Shown here: one piece after another, positions 11,857-24,378 of the stretch
Layout of the letters: the number at the start of each line of letters is the position of its first letter
Position numbering within the stretch: the stretch's first letter is position 1
From: Cornus controversa
Lineage: Eukaryota; Streptophyta; Magnoliopsida; Cornales; Cornaceae
Length of the DNA stretch: 64,000 nucleotides
NCBI GenBank assembly: GCA_026545225.1
Contig: CM048845.1
Location: 106,839,033-106,903,032, forward strand
Direction of reading: 5' to 3'
Program-made: the position numbers and the translations under genes
The notes under the pieces: model-generated
What the model was told of the DNA's origin: nothing
Database searches by the model: none
The model's input: only the letters and a program-made list of their open reading frames with translations

Positions 11857-12110
11857 GAACACTCACGTGGGGGTGAATCCCACTTGTCCCACTTGCAACA
11901 GTTGCAGATTAACCTTTTTAGCTCGGGATTTTTTCTGTCTTGTTTTACGAGATATACAAATTACTGTATAAGTTATCTAAGAAAAAGACAAAAAAAACTT
12001 TATAACCCCAGACACGCTTTTTTGTTTGAAAGAACGTGATCATATGCGGCCACGTCAGCAGAAAGGTTAGTGGTTGGATGGGTGGGAAGTGGGGCCCAAC
12101 ACAAATGACA
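11857..12110. repeat. end of copia copy 1 LTR and duplicated flank
   Basis: 11,857-11,900 is the outer end of the copy 1 5' LTR; it contains a short internal duplication of TCCCACTTG relative to copy 2. 11,901-12,110 is ordinary flanking DNA that was carried along in the tandem duplication and recurs at 15,085-15,294. It includes a CCACGTCA G-box-like site near 12,051. Confidence 0.75.
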
Positions 12111-13265
12111 GATATTTGATTGTTGACCAACCATAAGTTGTAGAGATAAAAAACTATGGTAAGCAGTTGGTCTAATACGAACTAATGATGTTACATGCAA
12201 TATGGCATGTCCCCAGGCCAACACATGAAGCTTTGTTCTCATAAGTAATGGTTTGGCAATCAATTGAAGATGTTTTATAAAAGACTCCGCTAGACCATTT
12301 TGAGTATGAGTGTGTGCAACAGGGTGTTCAACATCTATGCCAATAGACATGCAATAGTTATTGAAAGTTTAAGATGTAAATTCTCCAGCATTATCTAGAC
12401 GAGTTGCCTTAATTGGATAATCCGGGAATTGTGCTCGTAAACGAATTATTTGGGTCAAAAGTCTAACAAATGTTACATTTCGAGTAGAAAGTAAACAAAC
12501 ATGAGACCATCGAGTTGAGGCATTAATTAAAATTATAAAATAACGAAATGGTCCATATGATGGGTGAATAGGCCCACATATATCTCCATGTATTCTTTGT
12601 AAGAAATCAGGGGATTCAACAACAACTTTTGAAGGAGATGGCCTCACAATTAACTTTTCTTGTGAGCATGCAGTGCATGTATAATCACTTGTTAAAAAAA
12701 TTTTTTGATTCTTTAATGGATACCCATTTGAATTTTCAATAATTCGGCGCATCATTGTTGACCCAGGATGACCAAGACGATTATGCCATAGTATAAAATT
12801 CTTTGGGTCAGAGCACTTCTGGTATATCACTACATGTGATTCAATTGCTCTTATATTCATAAAATATAACCTAGAAGAGAAAGCAGAGAGTTTTTTTAAA
12901 ACATGCTTCTTGCATGAAATAGTTGATTGAATGCATAGATATTCTATACTCCCTTTATTTATTATTTCAATATGATATCCGTTATGACATAAATATTTAG
13001 AACTCAACAGATTTTTTTTGGATCTGATTGAGTATAAAGTATCATCAATATGCAATTGTGTTCCGCATGGTAACACAATATTAGCCCTCCCAGATTCATC
13101 AATCAGGTCTATGGAACCTGATGTGGTATTGACATTAGTTTCAGCTAATGTTATATAGGAAAAATATTTTCTATCTCTCAGGATAGTATGTGTTGTGGCA
13201 CTGTCTACCAAACATATATCTTGATCATTTATTTTGGATGTGGGCAATGTATTGATCAAATTCAT
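12111..13265 (-). pseudogene. copia protease / pre-integrase / integrase, copy 2 (truncated)
   Basis: The 13,265-12,369 frame carries VDSATTHTILRD, WHNRLGHPG, CTACSQEK, HGDICGP and RLDNAGEFTS, that is the protease-like box, the HHCC module and the first two integrase Asp residues. The 12,350-12,111 frame gives HTHTQNGLAESFIK with the third catalytic Glu, which copy 1 has lost. A frame break at about 12,350-12,370 separates them. The protein is cut at 12,111 by the duplication joint, so it runs into unrelated flank. Confidence 0.85.
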
Positions 13266-13361
13266 TTTCTAAAAAAAAAAAAACTTCATTACATTAATAA
13301 AAATGTAATTACAAACAAAACTATTAATAACACACCAAATAAAAACCAAAGGAAACAATAT

Positions 13362-14440
13362 CTAATCGATATGGACATTTCCATCATCAGTCCACTGATT
13401 ATTGATTTCAGGGAGGTCATCATAGAAATCTGAAATATCAAGGTGATTGATGGCTATCGGTTCATAATTTTTTATAGCATTTGTTTCAATCTCCTTTGCC
13501 TTCCCTTTTTCTTTGAGTGAAGCTTGATATAGCTCAACGAAGTGATTGGGCGTTCGGCAGGTCTGTGACCAATGCCCTTTCATTCCATATCGAAAGCAAG
13601 CATTTTCATATTGTTTGGAGGGTACATTCGGCACACCTTTCAATTTTTTTTGCTTAGCCCCACTTGTATTTCTTTCATGAGAATATGGTGTGTAGTTTCT
13701 ACTAGGAAACTCAAATGAAGGATAATCACCATAATTATTATTTCTGTCGTGGCCACGTCTACGACCACGTCCACGTCCATGTCCACGACCGCGACCATTA
13801 AAAGATGCTGAATGTACTTCAATTAATGAAGTTGATCCGGTCGGACGAAAAATGTGATTTTCTAATAAGAGTTCATAATTTTGTTTAGCCAATAATAAGC
13901 AAGATATCAACTCAAAATATCTTGTAAAATGCCTCTCTCGATACTACTGCTGAAGGAGCAAGTTTGAGGGATGAAATATGGTAAATGTTTTTCTAACACA
14001 TCCACATCATTTTTAGGCTCTCCACATAAGTTCATTTGGAAGCTAATTCGGAATAGAGCTGAATTATATTCTATTACCGATTTATAACCGGACAATTTCA
14101 ATTTTGACCAGTTGTCTCGAGCTCTTGGAAAGATTATAGTTCTTTGATGTTGGAACCTATCTTTCAAATTTTTTCATAGCATGGACGGGTCTTTTATTGT
14201 AAGATACTCGAATTTTAAATCCTCATGTATGTGATGGCGAATGAAAATCATTGCTATTGCCCGTTCTTGCATTGATTCTTTATTTCCTTCTTTGATCGTC
14301 TCTCCCAAATTTTTAGTATCCAAATGGATCTCAGTATCGAGAATTCATGATAGATAATTTCTGCCCGAAATATCAAGGGTAGTAAAATCGAGATTTGCAA
14401 TATTGACATTATCAGTATACTATTATTGGAAGAGAAATAT
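13362..14440 (-). pseudogene. copia gag, copy 2
   Basis: The 13,910-13,362 frame covers the C-terminal half: a Gly/Arg-rich GRGRGHGRGRGRR stretch, then the knuckle CFRYGMKGHWSQTC, in which the second zinc-binding Cys is replaced by Tyr (TGT to TAT), and an acidic tail ending NVHID. The 14,167-13,907 frame covers the middle (DRFQHQRTI, SGYKSVIEYNSALFRIS). The N-terminal part lies up to about 14,400 in further frames. The internal stretch missing from copy 1 is present here. Confidence 0.8.
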
Positions 14441-14858
14441 TGTTAAAATTTTATATGTAAGTATAGTATAGTATATTGACATAATAAAATAAATAACATA
14501 TACATGTCACTTCACAATCGAGAAAGACTTTATATATAAGTATATTGAAATGACACAAGCATGCCGATTTTTCAATCGGGAAGAATATTATATATAAATA
14601 TATTAAAATGACACAAGTATGCTGATTTTTCAATCGGGAAGGATATTGTTATGTTAAATTAAATTAATATAAGCATGACACTTCTCTAATTGAGAAAAGA
14701 CTTTACATATACATAGATATATTTATATATATATATATATATATAGATGTATGTATAGATATATTTATCTATATATTTATATTAAAATGACATAAATATA
14801 ATTTTTGTATTTTTTATTTATCTTTTCAGATGGTCAGAACCCCGTACTAATAACGTAT

Positions 14859-15084
14859 TGTATAATAGTGTAGTATATGATACTATAAATATAATGATAT
14901 TTGACTTATATTAAAAGATACCCTTGATGTACAATTTTACAGTCATATATATAGGTAGGGATTGGCGTGAAGAGTCATGGCTGTTGCATCACCATGTCAC
15001 TAATATAGATGCACCTCATACTTCTTATGTTTGTAAATAACTTGACTAAGAACACTCACGTGGGGGTGAATCCCACTTGCAACA
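14859..15084 (-). repeat. copia copy 2 LTR
   Basis: Corresponds to the split LTR of copy 1. On the minus strand it starts TGTTGCAAGTGGGATTC (15,084) and ends TATACA (14,859) just before the gag leader. It lacks about 70 bp present in copy 1. The leader side carries an (AT)n and TAGATA run at about 14,714-14,770. The TATA-like box is CCTATATATATG near 14,950. Confidence 0.55.
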
Positions 15085-16199
15085 GTTGCAGATTAACCTT
15101 TTTAGCTCGGGATTTTTTCTGTCTTGTTTTAGGAGATATACAAATTACTGTATAAGTTATCTAAGAAAAAGACAAAAAAAACTTTATAACCCCAGACACG
15201 CTTTTTTGTTTGAAAGAACGTGATCATATGCGGCCACGTCAGCAGAAAGGTTGGTGGTTGGATGGGTGGGAAGTGGGGCCCAACACAAATGACAGGTGTT
15301 GCGTTTAAACTCTGCAATTTGGCGTTGTGCTACATAACACTACAGAGAATCGCATAATCGAATGTTGAAGCTTTTGACTTTCCGTATGTTTATCTTATCC
15401 TTGAAAAGTGGAGCCTCAGGTCTGTATAGTGTACATGTACTTGGTTTCTGTGGTTTAGATTTCATCGAATTGACCACACTCGACCAACGCCGCTTATTTC
15501 GTACAAACTTTAGAGAGATAGAGAGAGAGTGTGTGTGTGAGAGAAACTGTTACAAGGTCTTAAAAAAGGGTGAAGATTCCAGTCTGTGATGCTGACACGT
15601 GGCTCACAGTACATGAAAGATAGGGTTGGATTTTCATCCATCTCAAATCTCAGTCACAGAATTCGTAGAGTTCCTTGGGGCCCACATGAATCAGTGTCCG
15701 GCTAATAATCCGCGTAGTTGCATTTATTAGATGTATGATTACTTTATTGTTAGGGGAGAGATCCATATCTGTCATTTCACTTCTTCAACTCTCACCATTC
15801 TTTACACAAATAAATGACATAATTACAACTATTTGAAACTAGAGCAAAACGAAAACAATTGATTTATTATTTATATATAATTTAAGACCGTCATATTAAA
15901 TGTTACCAGAGGCAAACTTCTAACCATTTTCTTTTCATTTTCATTTTCCTTTTTTGGGTGAGTTTTAAAAGCATAATAGCTAGGGAGGGGACCACCCACC
16001 TCTTACCATAAATTAATAGATCTTTTGGTGATTCCTCTCTATTTCTGTCTCTTTCTTTTTACTTTTCTTTCGCTCTCAATTTTTATACATAAAATAAAAT
16101 AATAAGAATATAAAATTCCTCTTAACATTGTCCACCATTCATTTTTAAGATTAGAGAATGAAGGGCTTTAATTTTAATTTTTTTTTCTTTCCCAAAAGT
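15085..16199. other. non-repetitive flank, no gene seen; G-box
   Basis: 15,085-15,294 is duplicated flank; beyond it the DNA is less AT-rich than its surroundings and looks like a gene-proximal region, but no coding exon is recognised. ACACGTGGC at 15,595-15,603 is an ABRE/G-box type site. There is a GA and GT microsatellite at about 15,513-15,542. The tandem duplication may have separated this stretch from a former neighbour, but nothing shows that directly. Confidence 0.4.
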
Positions 16200-16201
16200 G
16201 C

Positions 16202-16204
<3 letters not shown>

Positions 16205-16239
<35 letters not shown>
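16205..16239. repeat. (ATT)n microsatellite
   Basis: About 11 uninterrupted TTA units. Confidence 0.95.
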
Positions 16240-16240
<1 letters not shown>

Positions 16241-18510
16241 TGCAATCCAAAAGTGGTTTTACACTTGGAAATAAACAAACATAACCTAGTAGTAGTTAAC
16301 TAGCACCTACATACCTTTATTATGTAGAAATGAAAAAGTCAACTTTAGAAAGAAAAGGCTGGCAATTGAGAACCAGCCAAACCTAATCCACAACTGGAAA
16401 GTCATAAAACCCGTACTCTAGTTTGAAAATCAAAAGCAGAATTTTGGTTCTACATTTTGATAATTATTTTCTATTTTCAGAAAACGAATTACAAAAAGCT
16501 GTTTGGACTTATTTGATTGATTGTTTTCTGAAAACAATGGTTTAAAACATTCAGAAAACACTAATGAAAAAACTAGTTGATATTCACTGTGTCAACTATT
16601 TGCATAGTTGTCTGCAGGTATAATTTTAGTTGGGTAATATCAACTCAATCGAATCTAATTTGATTTTTTATATGTTGAGATAATTATTTTTATAATTAAG
16701 TTTAAATTTGGGTTCAAAAATATCAATTCAAACTTAATTAGGATTAAGTTTGGGTTGAAGTGCTAATAACTCGAACCAGAATTATAATATTATTTTTATG
16801 CATATTTTTATTTTAAATATGTTATATATAATATTCAAATTATGATAAATTTTTTCTTTTCAACTTTCTTTATTTAAATATTAATTTATTATATGTTAAC
16901 ACTTTAGATAATTAATTTCTTATAAATTTGTTTGTAATTTTTTAAAAATTTATATTAAGTTCTTAATTTTTTGCGTGTCTACAAATAATCTAATGTGAAA
17001 CTTATTAAAGATCATTTTAAATTTTCAACATGGAGATTAGTGATATAGATAATCCGAATTAACTAGATTTTTTAACCCGAAATTTTAACTCGGATTACAA
17101 ACTCAAGTTTAAAAATTTAATGATAAGTTGAGCTAGAACTGAGTAGATAAGATTAAAAATAGAATTAGAGTTAGATTAGAGTTTAACGTTTCATATGTAG
17201 TTTTAATCTCAATTTGTATATATAACCCATTCGAATTACAACTCTAGTTTCTAAGAGCTAGCCTTCTTCTTAGGTCCATTTGTAAAAGCCCGAGCAATAG
17301 AGTTAGAAGGGGAAAGTTTTTAAAACTTTCTTGATCCTTAAGAACTTATACATATGAGAATTAAAAAACCTGAAATTCAAGAGTTAGTATTTAATTAATT
17401 GTTGAACAACCAACATTCACTTGACATACAAAGTAACAAAAAAAAATACTTTTACGCACAGTCATTCTTAACTTAATGACTGGGTTAGTCACATTTTAAT
17501 ATATTTATAATTTATTTTTATAAAATTATTGAAAATAAATTTATTTAATTGTTTGTTTGCGTTTATTTTAATGGCTATTTTTTCAAGTTTTGATTTTTTT
17601 TTTATGACCATTTTTGTTAATGTAAATATGAAAATAAATAAATATAAAGATATTGCATATACACATGCATATAGACCCAAATGATGAAAGAAACACAAAA
17701 AAAGAAAAAATAAATAACAAAAAATGAAAATATGAATACATCTTTTAGTGTAAATATTATTTTTATATAAACATATATTTATATGTAATTAGAATAAAAA
17801 ATCAAGTAAAAGGAATGCAAAAAAAAAAAAAAAATCAGAAAAGAAAAAATAAATGTTTAAATCATGAAAAGGCAAAAAAAAAGAGAAAAAGAAAATTAGA
17901 AAATAAAAAAAAAATTGAATTAACAAAATCCGAAGAGCCATTGCTCTTTGCGTCAACTCAAATGCTGGCTTAAGCACTCAAATGCTGTCTATGTAGCGAG
18001 TGGTAGCACTAGGATAGTGGGGCTGGCCCACTTTTGACCAGTCCCACACGGACTAAAATGGTGGCTACATTGAGTAGCCAACCAGCACAAATCACATGAT
18101 ACCGCTTGTCTTAAGAGATATTTTCAACAACAAAGTTATAAACTTAAAGCTCGTTTGATAATGTTTATATTTAGTGTTTATTGTTTGAGTGTTTATATAA
18201 ACAGTGTTTTTATTACGATTTTGTTTATTCATAAATATGAATGTTATTTGATAATGAAAAAATGTTTGACTTATTTTAAAAATTATAAACAAAAAAACAT
18301 GTTAGTTCACTTTAAGTTATTTTTTTTTTATAAAAAAAATCAACATAATAAACTGTATAAAAAGTCAAGTTCGTGCTATAACAAATTTATGCAATAATAA
18401 CAAAGCAATAAATATATATAAAAAATAAATAAATAATATTGGGTTACATATATATCTACACACTGCAAATTATACTGTAAAAATAGAATGAGCCACAGTC
18501 CAGAAAGCTC
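16240..18510. other. AT-rich intergenic DNA with degenerate repeats
   Basis: No coding exon is seen. 16,610-17,260 has the look of a decayed dispersed repeat with scattered GGGTT and AACCC words on its two sides. 17,700-17,930 is A-rich, with poly-A runs. 17,930-18,115 (GAGCCATTGCTCTTTGCG ... GTGGCTACATTGAGTAGCC) is locally GC-richer and MITE-like, but its ends could not be fixed. Confidence 0.4.
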
Positions 18511-18514
18511 TAAC

Positions 18515-18724
18515 AAGTAAGGGAATACACACGATTCGATTTCTTACGGTTATTAAGAGAATCAGAACCAAAACCGTTCCCAATTGTTCCTTAATTTTGA
18601 AACCGAAATAAATGAATTCGATTCAATTCAATTATTATAGGAATTGTATTTAACCTTATAATAGTTATAATAATTTTTTACATAACAAAAGGTTATTATA
18701 ACTATTACAATGATTTTATAACAG

Positions 18725-18766
<42 letters not shown>

Positions 18767-18915
18767 CGGTTCTAGTTCCGGTTCCAAGATTTGAAATCGG
18801 AATCGTAGTAAATGGTTCCTAAAATTTAGAGCTGAAATATGAATCGTAGTGAACGGTTCGGTTCGGTTCAGCTAAAGTTCTTTATGATTACATCGGTTCT
18901 TTGTGCACCCTTACC
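18515..18915. repeat. degenerate GGTTC-rich dispersed repeat
   Basis: The left end GTAAGGGAATACACACGA and the right end, read in reverse complement as GGTAAGGGTGCACAAAGAAC, look like weak terminal inverted repeats. Inside are GAACCAAAACCGTTCC on one side and GAACGGTTCGGTTCGGTTC on the other, giving a fold-back layout. An (AT)n run lies at 18,727-18,762. Such GGTTC-rich fold-back repeats are common in plant genomes; the class is not certain. Confidence 0.45.
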
Positions 18916-19139
18916 AACAAAACAAATATATATAACTATGAAAAAGTTGAAAGTTTTTCAATTTGTATGGAGTGAGAAGAGGAATTTGGAGGGCATACTC
19001 TTTCTCTTGAACTTCTCATGCTACTACTTTCTTTTTCATTTTTTAGATTTCTATTTTTCTTTCAACACTGAAAATGAAAGAATGATAAAAAAAATTTCTC
19101 AAGACAATTGACACTATTTAATTATGTCTACACTTGATA

Positions 19140-19405
19140 ATTCTAATGTAATATTCCGCTCCAACATATGGTATGATATTGTTCGCTTTGGGTTTAAGGC
19201 CACACCATTTTGCTCTTGGGTTTTACCCCAAAATGCCTCATACCATTTGAAGAGAACACACTACATATAAGCACATCCCCTTCTCCACACTCAGGCTATG
19301 TGGGATTGAGCACCCTGTATCTTGTCAGTGTGGTAACTCAGTTTAGTGTCTGTCTTCGTACCAGCCCACTCACACCAGTCCACAAAGGTCACTATATCTA
19401 ATATT
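19140..19405. repeat. unclassified dispersed repeat sharing a segment with 34.5 kb
   Basis: Contains ATATTGTTCGCTTTGGGTTT, TGCCTCATACCATTTGAAG and GGCTATGTGGGATTGAG, wording that recurs in LTR-like repeats of many plants. Its last 75 bp (TGTCAGTGTGGTAACTC ... CACAAAGGTCACTATAT) match 34,521-34,585, directly outside the Cassandra LTR. No coding sequence. Confidence 0.45.
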
Positions 19406-19964
19406 TTTATCGTTGTATCAAACAATAGTTTTTTATATAAAAAATTTCTTTTCATTTAAACGTTCGGAGTTTCACGGCACATAGAGTCAAATCTCTTGAT
19501 TTTGGAGTGCAAATAATACTAAGAGATCATTGAAGTTTTTTAATAAAATGTTTGGAGTACACAAGTACAAGCCCGCTTCAAAGCCACAATGCAGATTGCT
19601 AGAAGCTTTTAAGATGGAATAAAAGTCAGGTCAACAAAAAGCTTATTAAGCATATAGTTTTGAACATTTCATCTCACATTATTCAAGAAGTATTTACTCT
19701 TTTAACTTAAAGTCACCAAGTTATTGAATGCTATGCACAAAGTTAATCAAGAATTTTGGAAAGCAATTTCAGACGTAAATTGCATTTCATGTTATTTTCA
19801 GTTGACGTTGTGGAGGTTAATTTTTGTTGACGCTTTACAGACACGGTCAAGGGTCTAGCTCACAACGTGATGGTATTATAGATTGTAGCATTGCCAAACT
19901 TTGATTGTAGAGATTTCAGTAAGCATCCATCATCGAAGTGTCGATTGAACACTTGTGTGCAAGA
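19406..19964. other. intergenic, nothing recognised
   Basis: AT-rich sequence without recognisable coding exon or repeat boundary. Confidence 0.4.
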
Positions 19965-20395
19965 AAGTATGGATACGAACACAAAATACAGATACGATAC
20001 GATACGGATACGATAATATGAAATTTTTTTAAAAAATAGGATACAGACACAACAAGAATGTCAAATAAATAAATAAAATATAATATTATACATAAAATAT
20101 TAATTTTTATTTTTCAACCATACAATAAATATAATTAAAATAATTGTATAAAATATAAGAAGTTAAAATCTAAAAATACACTATCTTTTCTAACATTCTT
20201 TATAATGACTCACTTACTTAAGGATTTTTTCGAAAAGTATCCCAACAGTATCTCAGACGTATTCTAAATGTATTCTGATATATCTCTGCGTATCCAAATC
20301 GTATTTAATATTAAAAAAATTAGATAATTCTTAACCATATTGGACATGTATTCGTATCGAATACGTGTTCGATACGATCACAAGACTCTTTTTGA
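19965..20395. repeat. GATACG fold-back repeat, member A
   Basis: The left end is GATACGATACGGATACGA; the right end is CGTATCGAATACGTGTTCGA, so the two ends carry the same word inverted, with AT-rich DNA between. Three more members are seen at 22.4, 53.1 and 54.8 kb. Confidence 0.6.
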
Positions 20396-20497
20396 AATAT
20401 TCATACTTTGTAGTTTGTGTGTAAATAAAAATGAAATTTGCTTTGTGGACTTTGGGTTCGATTTACGAATTCTCTTCTAACCTAGCCATATACAAAG

Positions 20498-20555
20498 GCA
20501 TCTGAGGTTTGTCATAGTGTGCGAGGCATATGAGGTTTGTCATAGTGTGTGAGAG
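20498..20555. repeat. 28-bp direct tandem pair
   Basis: AGGCATCTGAGGTTTGTCAT and AGGCATATGAGGTTTGTCAT follow each other, each followed by AGTGTG. Confidence 0.85.
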
Positions 20556-20778
20556 GCAGCTGAACTTATGAGATTTTGTGAGAGTTTTTTTATTGTAAAC
20601 ATCTATTATTGATATAGTGAAATTTCTGGTGTGTATAAACTTGGACTATGTTGGCACTGGTTTTTGGGTGGGACGAAATGATTAACAATCACATCAAGTT
20701 AATTTAAAGTGTGTCAGTTTTTAAATTTATATTATGTATATTATAAGTGGGTTTTGTAATTTTATTTCTAAGTTTTAT

Positions 20779-21799
20779 TAGGATTCGTTTGGTGACACGG
20801 AAGTATGGTAAAAAATAAAAGTGAAAAAAAAGAAAATTATATTTTCAACATACATTTGGTTAGTATGAAAATTTTTAACCAAGTTAGTGAGAAAATATTT
20901 TGATGGTATGAATGTGAAAAGAAAATAATTACACTTACCAAAATTACCCTTTAATTTTAAACACTAAGAAATAAATAAATTTGTGTTAAATAAATTTGAT
21001 CTCTTTCTACCCAATTGTTTATATTTATTTTTAGTAAAAAAAATAGACAGTGCAAGTCATCAAGAAATTATGAGAGAGTATTTGAAATTAAAAGTTAATG
21101 TAAGGCAAATAAAAGACTACTTATTCTGCAAAACTAAAAGTCATGATATAATAGTGATGCTTCAATGCTAATATACCTCTTCTAATGGTCATTTAGAATA
21201 GAAAGATAATTATTGGAAAGAGCCATCTAGCTTTAAAAGTTAACTCTCTTTTTTTACTAGGTATAAAATATAAAGAATTGAGAATTTCATTTTAGTTAAA
21301 GAGTTGTAACTATTGATAATTCCAAAAGTGAACATCTTCGGATTATTCAACTTTTTATATTAAAATTTTAAAATATTATTTAATTAATAAAATTATAAAA
21401 AATGAATAAAAAAAAAAAATTATACAATTTTTAATAGTATATGTGCATATGTATAGATATAATATAGCTTAATGTTAAAACTAATAATAGTGTATTAGTG
21501 AGAGATAACATGTTTGGGTAAGAAAGCTACAATGAAGAAGAGTTATAATAACTTACCACTTATGTAAAATCTGTAGAGAATGAAGAGAAACAAGGAGGCA
21601 TAATAATAAATTAAGATATAAAGTCAAGAGAAAGTAAAAAAATTTCGTGTTTTATGGTAGAAATTTTTTTGAGAAAAATTGAGCAGTTATGGAATCCTAT
21701 TTTCCTGAATTTTTTTACTTTTCTTCTAACCAAACTCCTAAAAACTAAAAAAAAAATCTTTTCCTTTCCCGCTACTTCTAGCTAATCAAACGGACCCTA
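20779..21799. mobile_element. non-autonomous TIR element, about 1.0 kb
   Basis: The left terminus TAGGATTCGTTTGGTGACAC and the inverted right terminus TAGGGTCCGTTTGATTAGC form imperfect terminal inverted repeats that continue with AGAAGTA-like matches. The interior is AT-rich and non-coding. No clear target duplication, so the superfamily is open; CGTTTG-type termini are common among plant hAT-like and other MITEs. Confidence 0.5.
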
Positions 21800-22394
21800 C
21801 ATGTTTGATATACGAAAAAGAAAAAAAAATTATAAAACTGTGTATAAACTTAACCTTTGCTCATGAGTCCATATTTATCACTGTATTTGTTGCTTAGAAA
21901 AAAAATATAATATGTCAACAATGTCAAAATTTATAGTCATTTTTTAATTTTATAAAGGTAGATGAGTGGAGTGATTAGAAGAGATAAAGTTTTCAACAAG
22001 ATTGAGAGAAAAATTAGGTATAACACTCATTTGTGAGAAAATTTACGTGATTGATCCTATTCATATGAAATTAAAGCAAGAATGATGGTGATGGTGATGA
22101 TTTTTTTTTTTTGTCTTGATTACCGATACATGATTTTAGGATAGAAGAAAAGAAACACATTGGGCCCAAACGATTAAACTTAAGTGCACTAAATGGAGGT
22201 TTGGGCGAAAATTGATTAGCTCAAACTACGCTGTAATACTACGTGGTTGGGCCTGGGTCCAAGACATTGATATGAACAATACCCAGTACTAAAAGCTGTG
22301 GAAATAAAGTATAATAAATGTTGAACCTTTTTTTGTGGTATTCTTGCCTTAATCTTATATGCATGAGGTGGGGTCACATGAATTCTCCCTTTTC
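21800..22394. other. intergenic, nothing recognised
   Basis: AT-rich with a short TGATGG run near 22,085; no coding exon seen. Confidence 0.4.
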
Positions 22395-22880
22395 AGGTCG
22401 TATGACACGATACAAGTATAGCGATATAACAAATTTTAAAAAAAATATAATACGAATACGGACAGAATACGACAATATAAAGATAATAAATTATATTTTT
22501 ATATATACAAAAAATGAGTTATTAACATTTATAAAATATTATTATTAACAAACAAAATAAGAGTTCAGAGTAATTGTATAATTAGCATTGATAAATTTTG
22601 TACTAAATCGTGATATGTATCTCAACACTTTGTTTTAAATGGATTTTAAACTTTTCTTAACAATTATAATATGATATTATTGTTGAAACAACTACATTTT
22701 CATGTTCAAAACTTGTTAAATATGTGTTTTGAAATATTTGAGAAGTATTGGATACATGTTCGAAATAAAAAAAAATATTTTAAAATTATGAATTTTTTTA
22801 GAAAGTATCGACAAGTATTCGGGAATATCGATATCAAATACGATACGAGTACGTTACTTTTGTAGAAATCTCCGTACTTA
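22395..22880. repeat. GATACG fold-back repeat, member B
   Basis: Begins GTCGTATGACACGATACAAG, continues with AATACGAATACGGACAGAAT, and ends with GGAATATCGATATCAAATAC plus GATACGAGTACG. Same family as member A but more diverged. Confidence 0.55.
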
Positions 22881-23085
22881 CTTAGATTATATGTCATTTC
22901 ATCTAATATATTTAAGAAAAAATTAGATTTTAGTAATCTAAGTCTAAACAAAGTTGGTCTCAAGTGATCATAAAATAATAAAAAAAAAAAAAGATTAATA
23001 GTCGTTAAATTTAAAACAAAAATTGAGATAAGTCACTATTTGAGATTTATTTCTAAAATGCTCATCTAACCTTCCTTCTTTTCTC

Positions 23086-23143
23086 TCCAAACCCTCTTCT
23101 CCTCTCCTCTCCTCTCTCCTCTCTCTCTCCCTCTCTCTCTCTA
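23086..23143. repeat. (CT)n / (CTCTC)n microsatellite
   Basis: A pyrimidine-only run of CTCTC and CT units, with an AGAGAGAG counterpart 30 bp downstream. Confidence 0.9.
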
Positions 23144-24327
23144 ACCATCACTTCCCCATTCTAGGGTTAGAGAGAGACTAATGATTAAAACCCTGACTCT
23201 AGAATGATGAGGTGGTAATGTTGGTGATGGTGATTAAAGGGAGGCGGTTTGCAGAAATTTAATTTTTCTTATATTTAACTTCTTAGAATCAAGTCAAATG
23301 TTGAACCTTTTTATTCCAATCAAATTGAAAAGCCAGGTGAAACAAACCTTCCACCCACTCTCTGTCTTTTAAGATTTCTTGTACTACAAGATCTTCCCAA
23401 ATATAATTATCTTCTTCCCATATATAATTAATGTGAAATGATATTCCACAGGAAGTAGTGTAAAGAAATGATAAAATTTAATTCATTAAAAAAGTTATGG
23501 ATATTTTAATTTCCAAACCTTTCAAGTTAAGTTACTGAATGTTGAATCTCTAGTTTGTACGCGTATTTTTATACATGGTGCCGACAAAGACACGTGAGAG
23601 AGAAAAATATTATGATAGACAAAAAATTGATACAATGGATTGTAAGTTGTAGATTTAAAATAAAGCAAATGTGTCAACATGGAAGGTTTTAGCTTAGAAA
23701 ATATGATAGTTTGTAGGGGTTGAATATGAACATGACTCACTTATTAAATGGGTGATACGATATTATTCGTATATCAAGTTGTAAGTAAATCTTTTATTAA
23801 TTCATCAATGACTTTTGTTTATATATGTCACAACAATAATATTTAATATACAATAATAAAAGTTTGAAACATTAATTAAATTATAATAATATTTTTCCCT
23901 CATTCTGAATATAACAAACAAAAATATAATTGTCATTATCTTGAAATCAAATAAAAATATTAATACCACTCAAATAATAGAACATTTAGAACAATCATTA
24001 AGTATATATCTCATTGAATTAACATATATTAATGTTGAAGTATTATTGACAAAAAATAAAGGAGTGGTCTAACTTATATTACTTTAACTATTATATGTTA
24101 TACTATATATCTTGGAACAATAAAGAACACTTAATTTCATAAAATTAGATATTCATATTAAATAGTTTAAACTCATCAATTATTCTTATTGATTTTTTAG
24201 ACATTTAACTAATTAATCAGAATTTGAGGAAATATAAGAAAATTGTTTAACTTATATTACTTATAACTGCTATATTTTATACCATATATCTCGGGACACT
24301 AAAGAACAATTATAACCATCATTCATA

Positions 24328-24378
<51 letters not shown>

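Larger units (their letters stand above)
1769..12110. repeat. tandem duplication unit, copy 1 (interrupted by LINE)
   Basis: Positions 1,769-4,592 plus 11,857-12,110 are repeated with only scattered differences at 12,111-15,294. The copies join where ...AACACAAATGACA (end of unit) runs directly into GATATTTGATTG (start of unit, also at 1,769). Only 1-2 bp of microhomology is visible at the joint, so this is a local tandem duplication and not a second copia insertion. The LINE at 4,593-11,842 is present only in this copy. Confidence 0.85.
12111..15294. repeat. tandem duplication unit, copy 2 (empty LINE site)
   Basis: Near-identical second copy of 1,769-4,592 plus 11,857-12,110. At about 15,028-15,052 it reads straight through TTTGTAAATAACTTGACT and on into AAGAACACTC, the undisturbed target of the LINE found in copy 1. 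It lacks reverse transcriptase and a 3' LTR because the duplicated segment started inside the copia integrase. Confidence 0.85.

Noticed and set aside
11945-12350. Reading frames spanning the duplication joint (chimeric integrase plus flank)
   Set aside because: They arise because the integrase frame happens to stay open into unrelated duplicated flank; there is no sign of selection or a start signal.
12111-15294. Independent second copia insertion
   Set aside because: The homology continues through the LTR into 210 bp of the same flanking DNA and starts inside integrase at a precise joint, so it is a tandem duplication.
15362-15589. 75-codon open frame in the gene-like flank
   Set aside because: No recognisable domain, and it ends in GAGAGAGTGTGTG microsatellite sequence.
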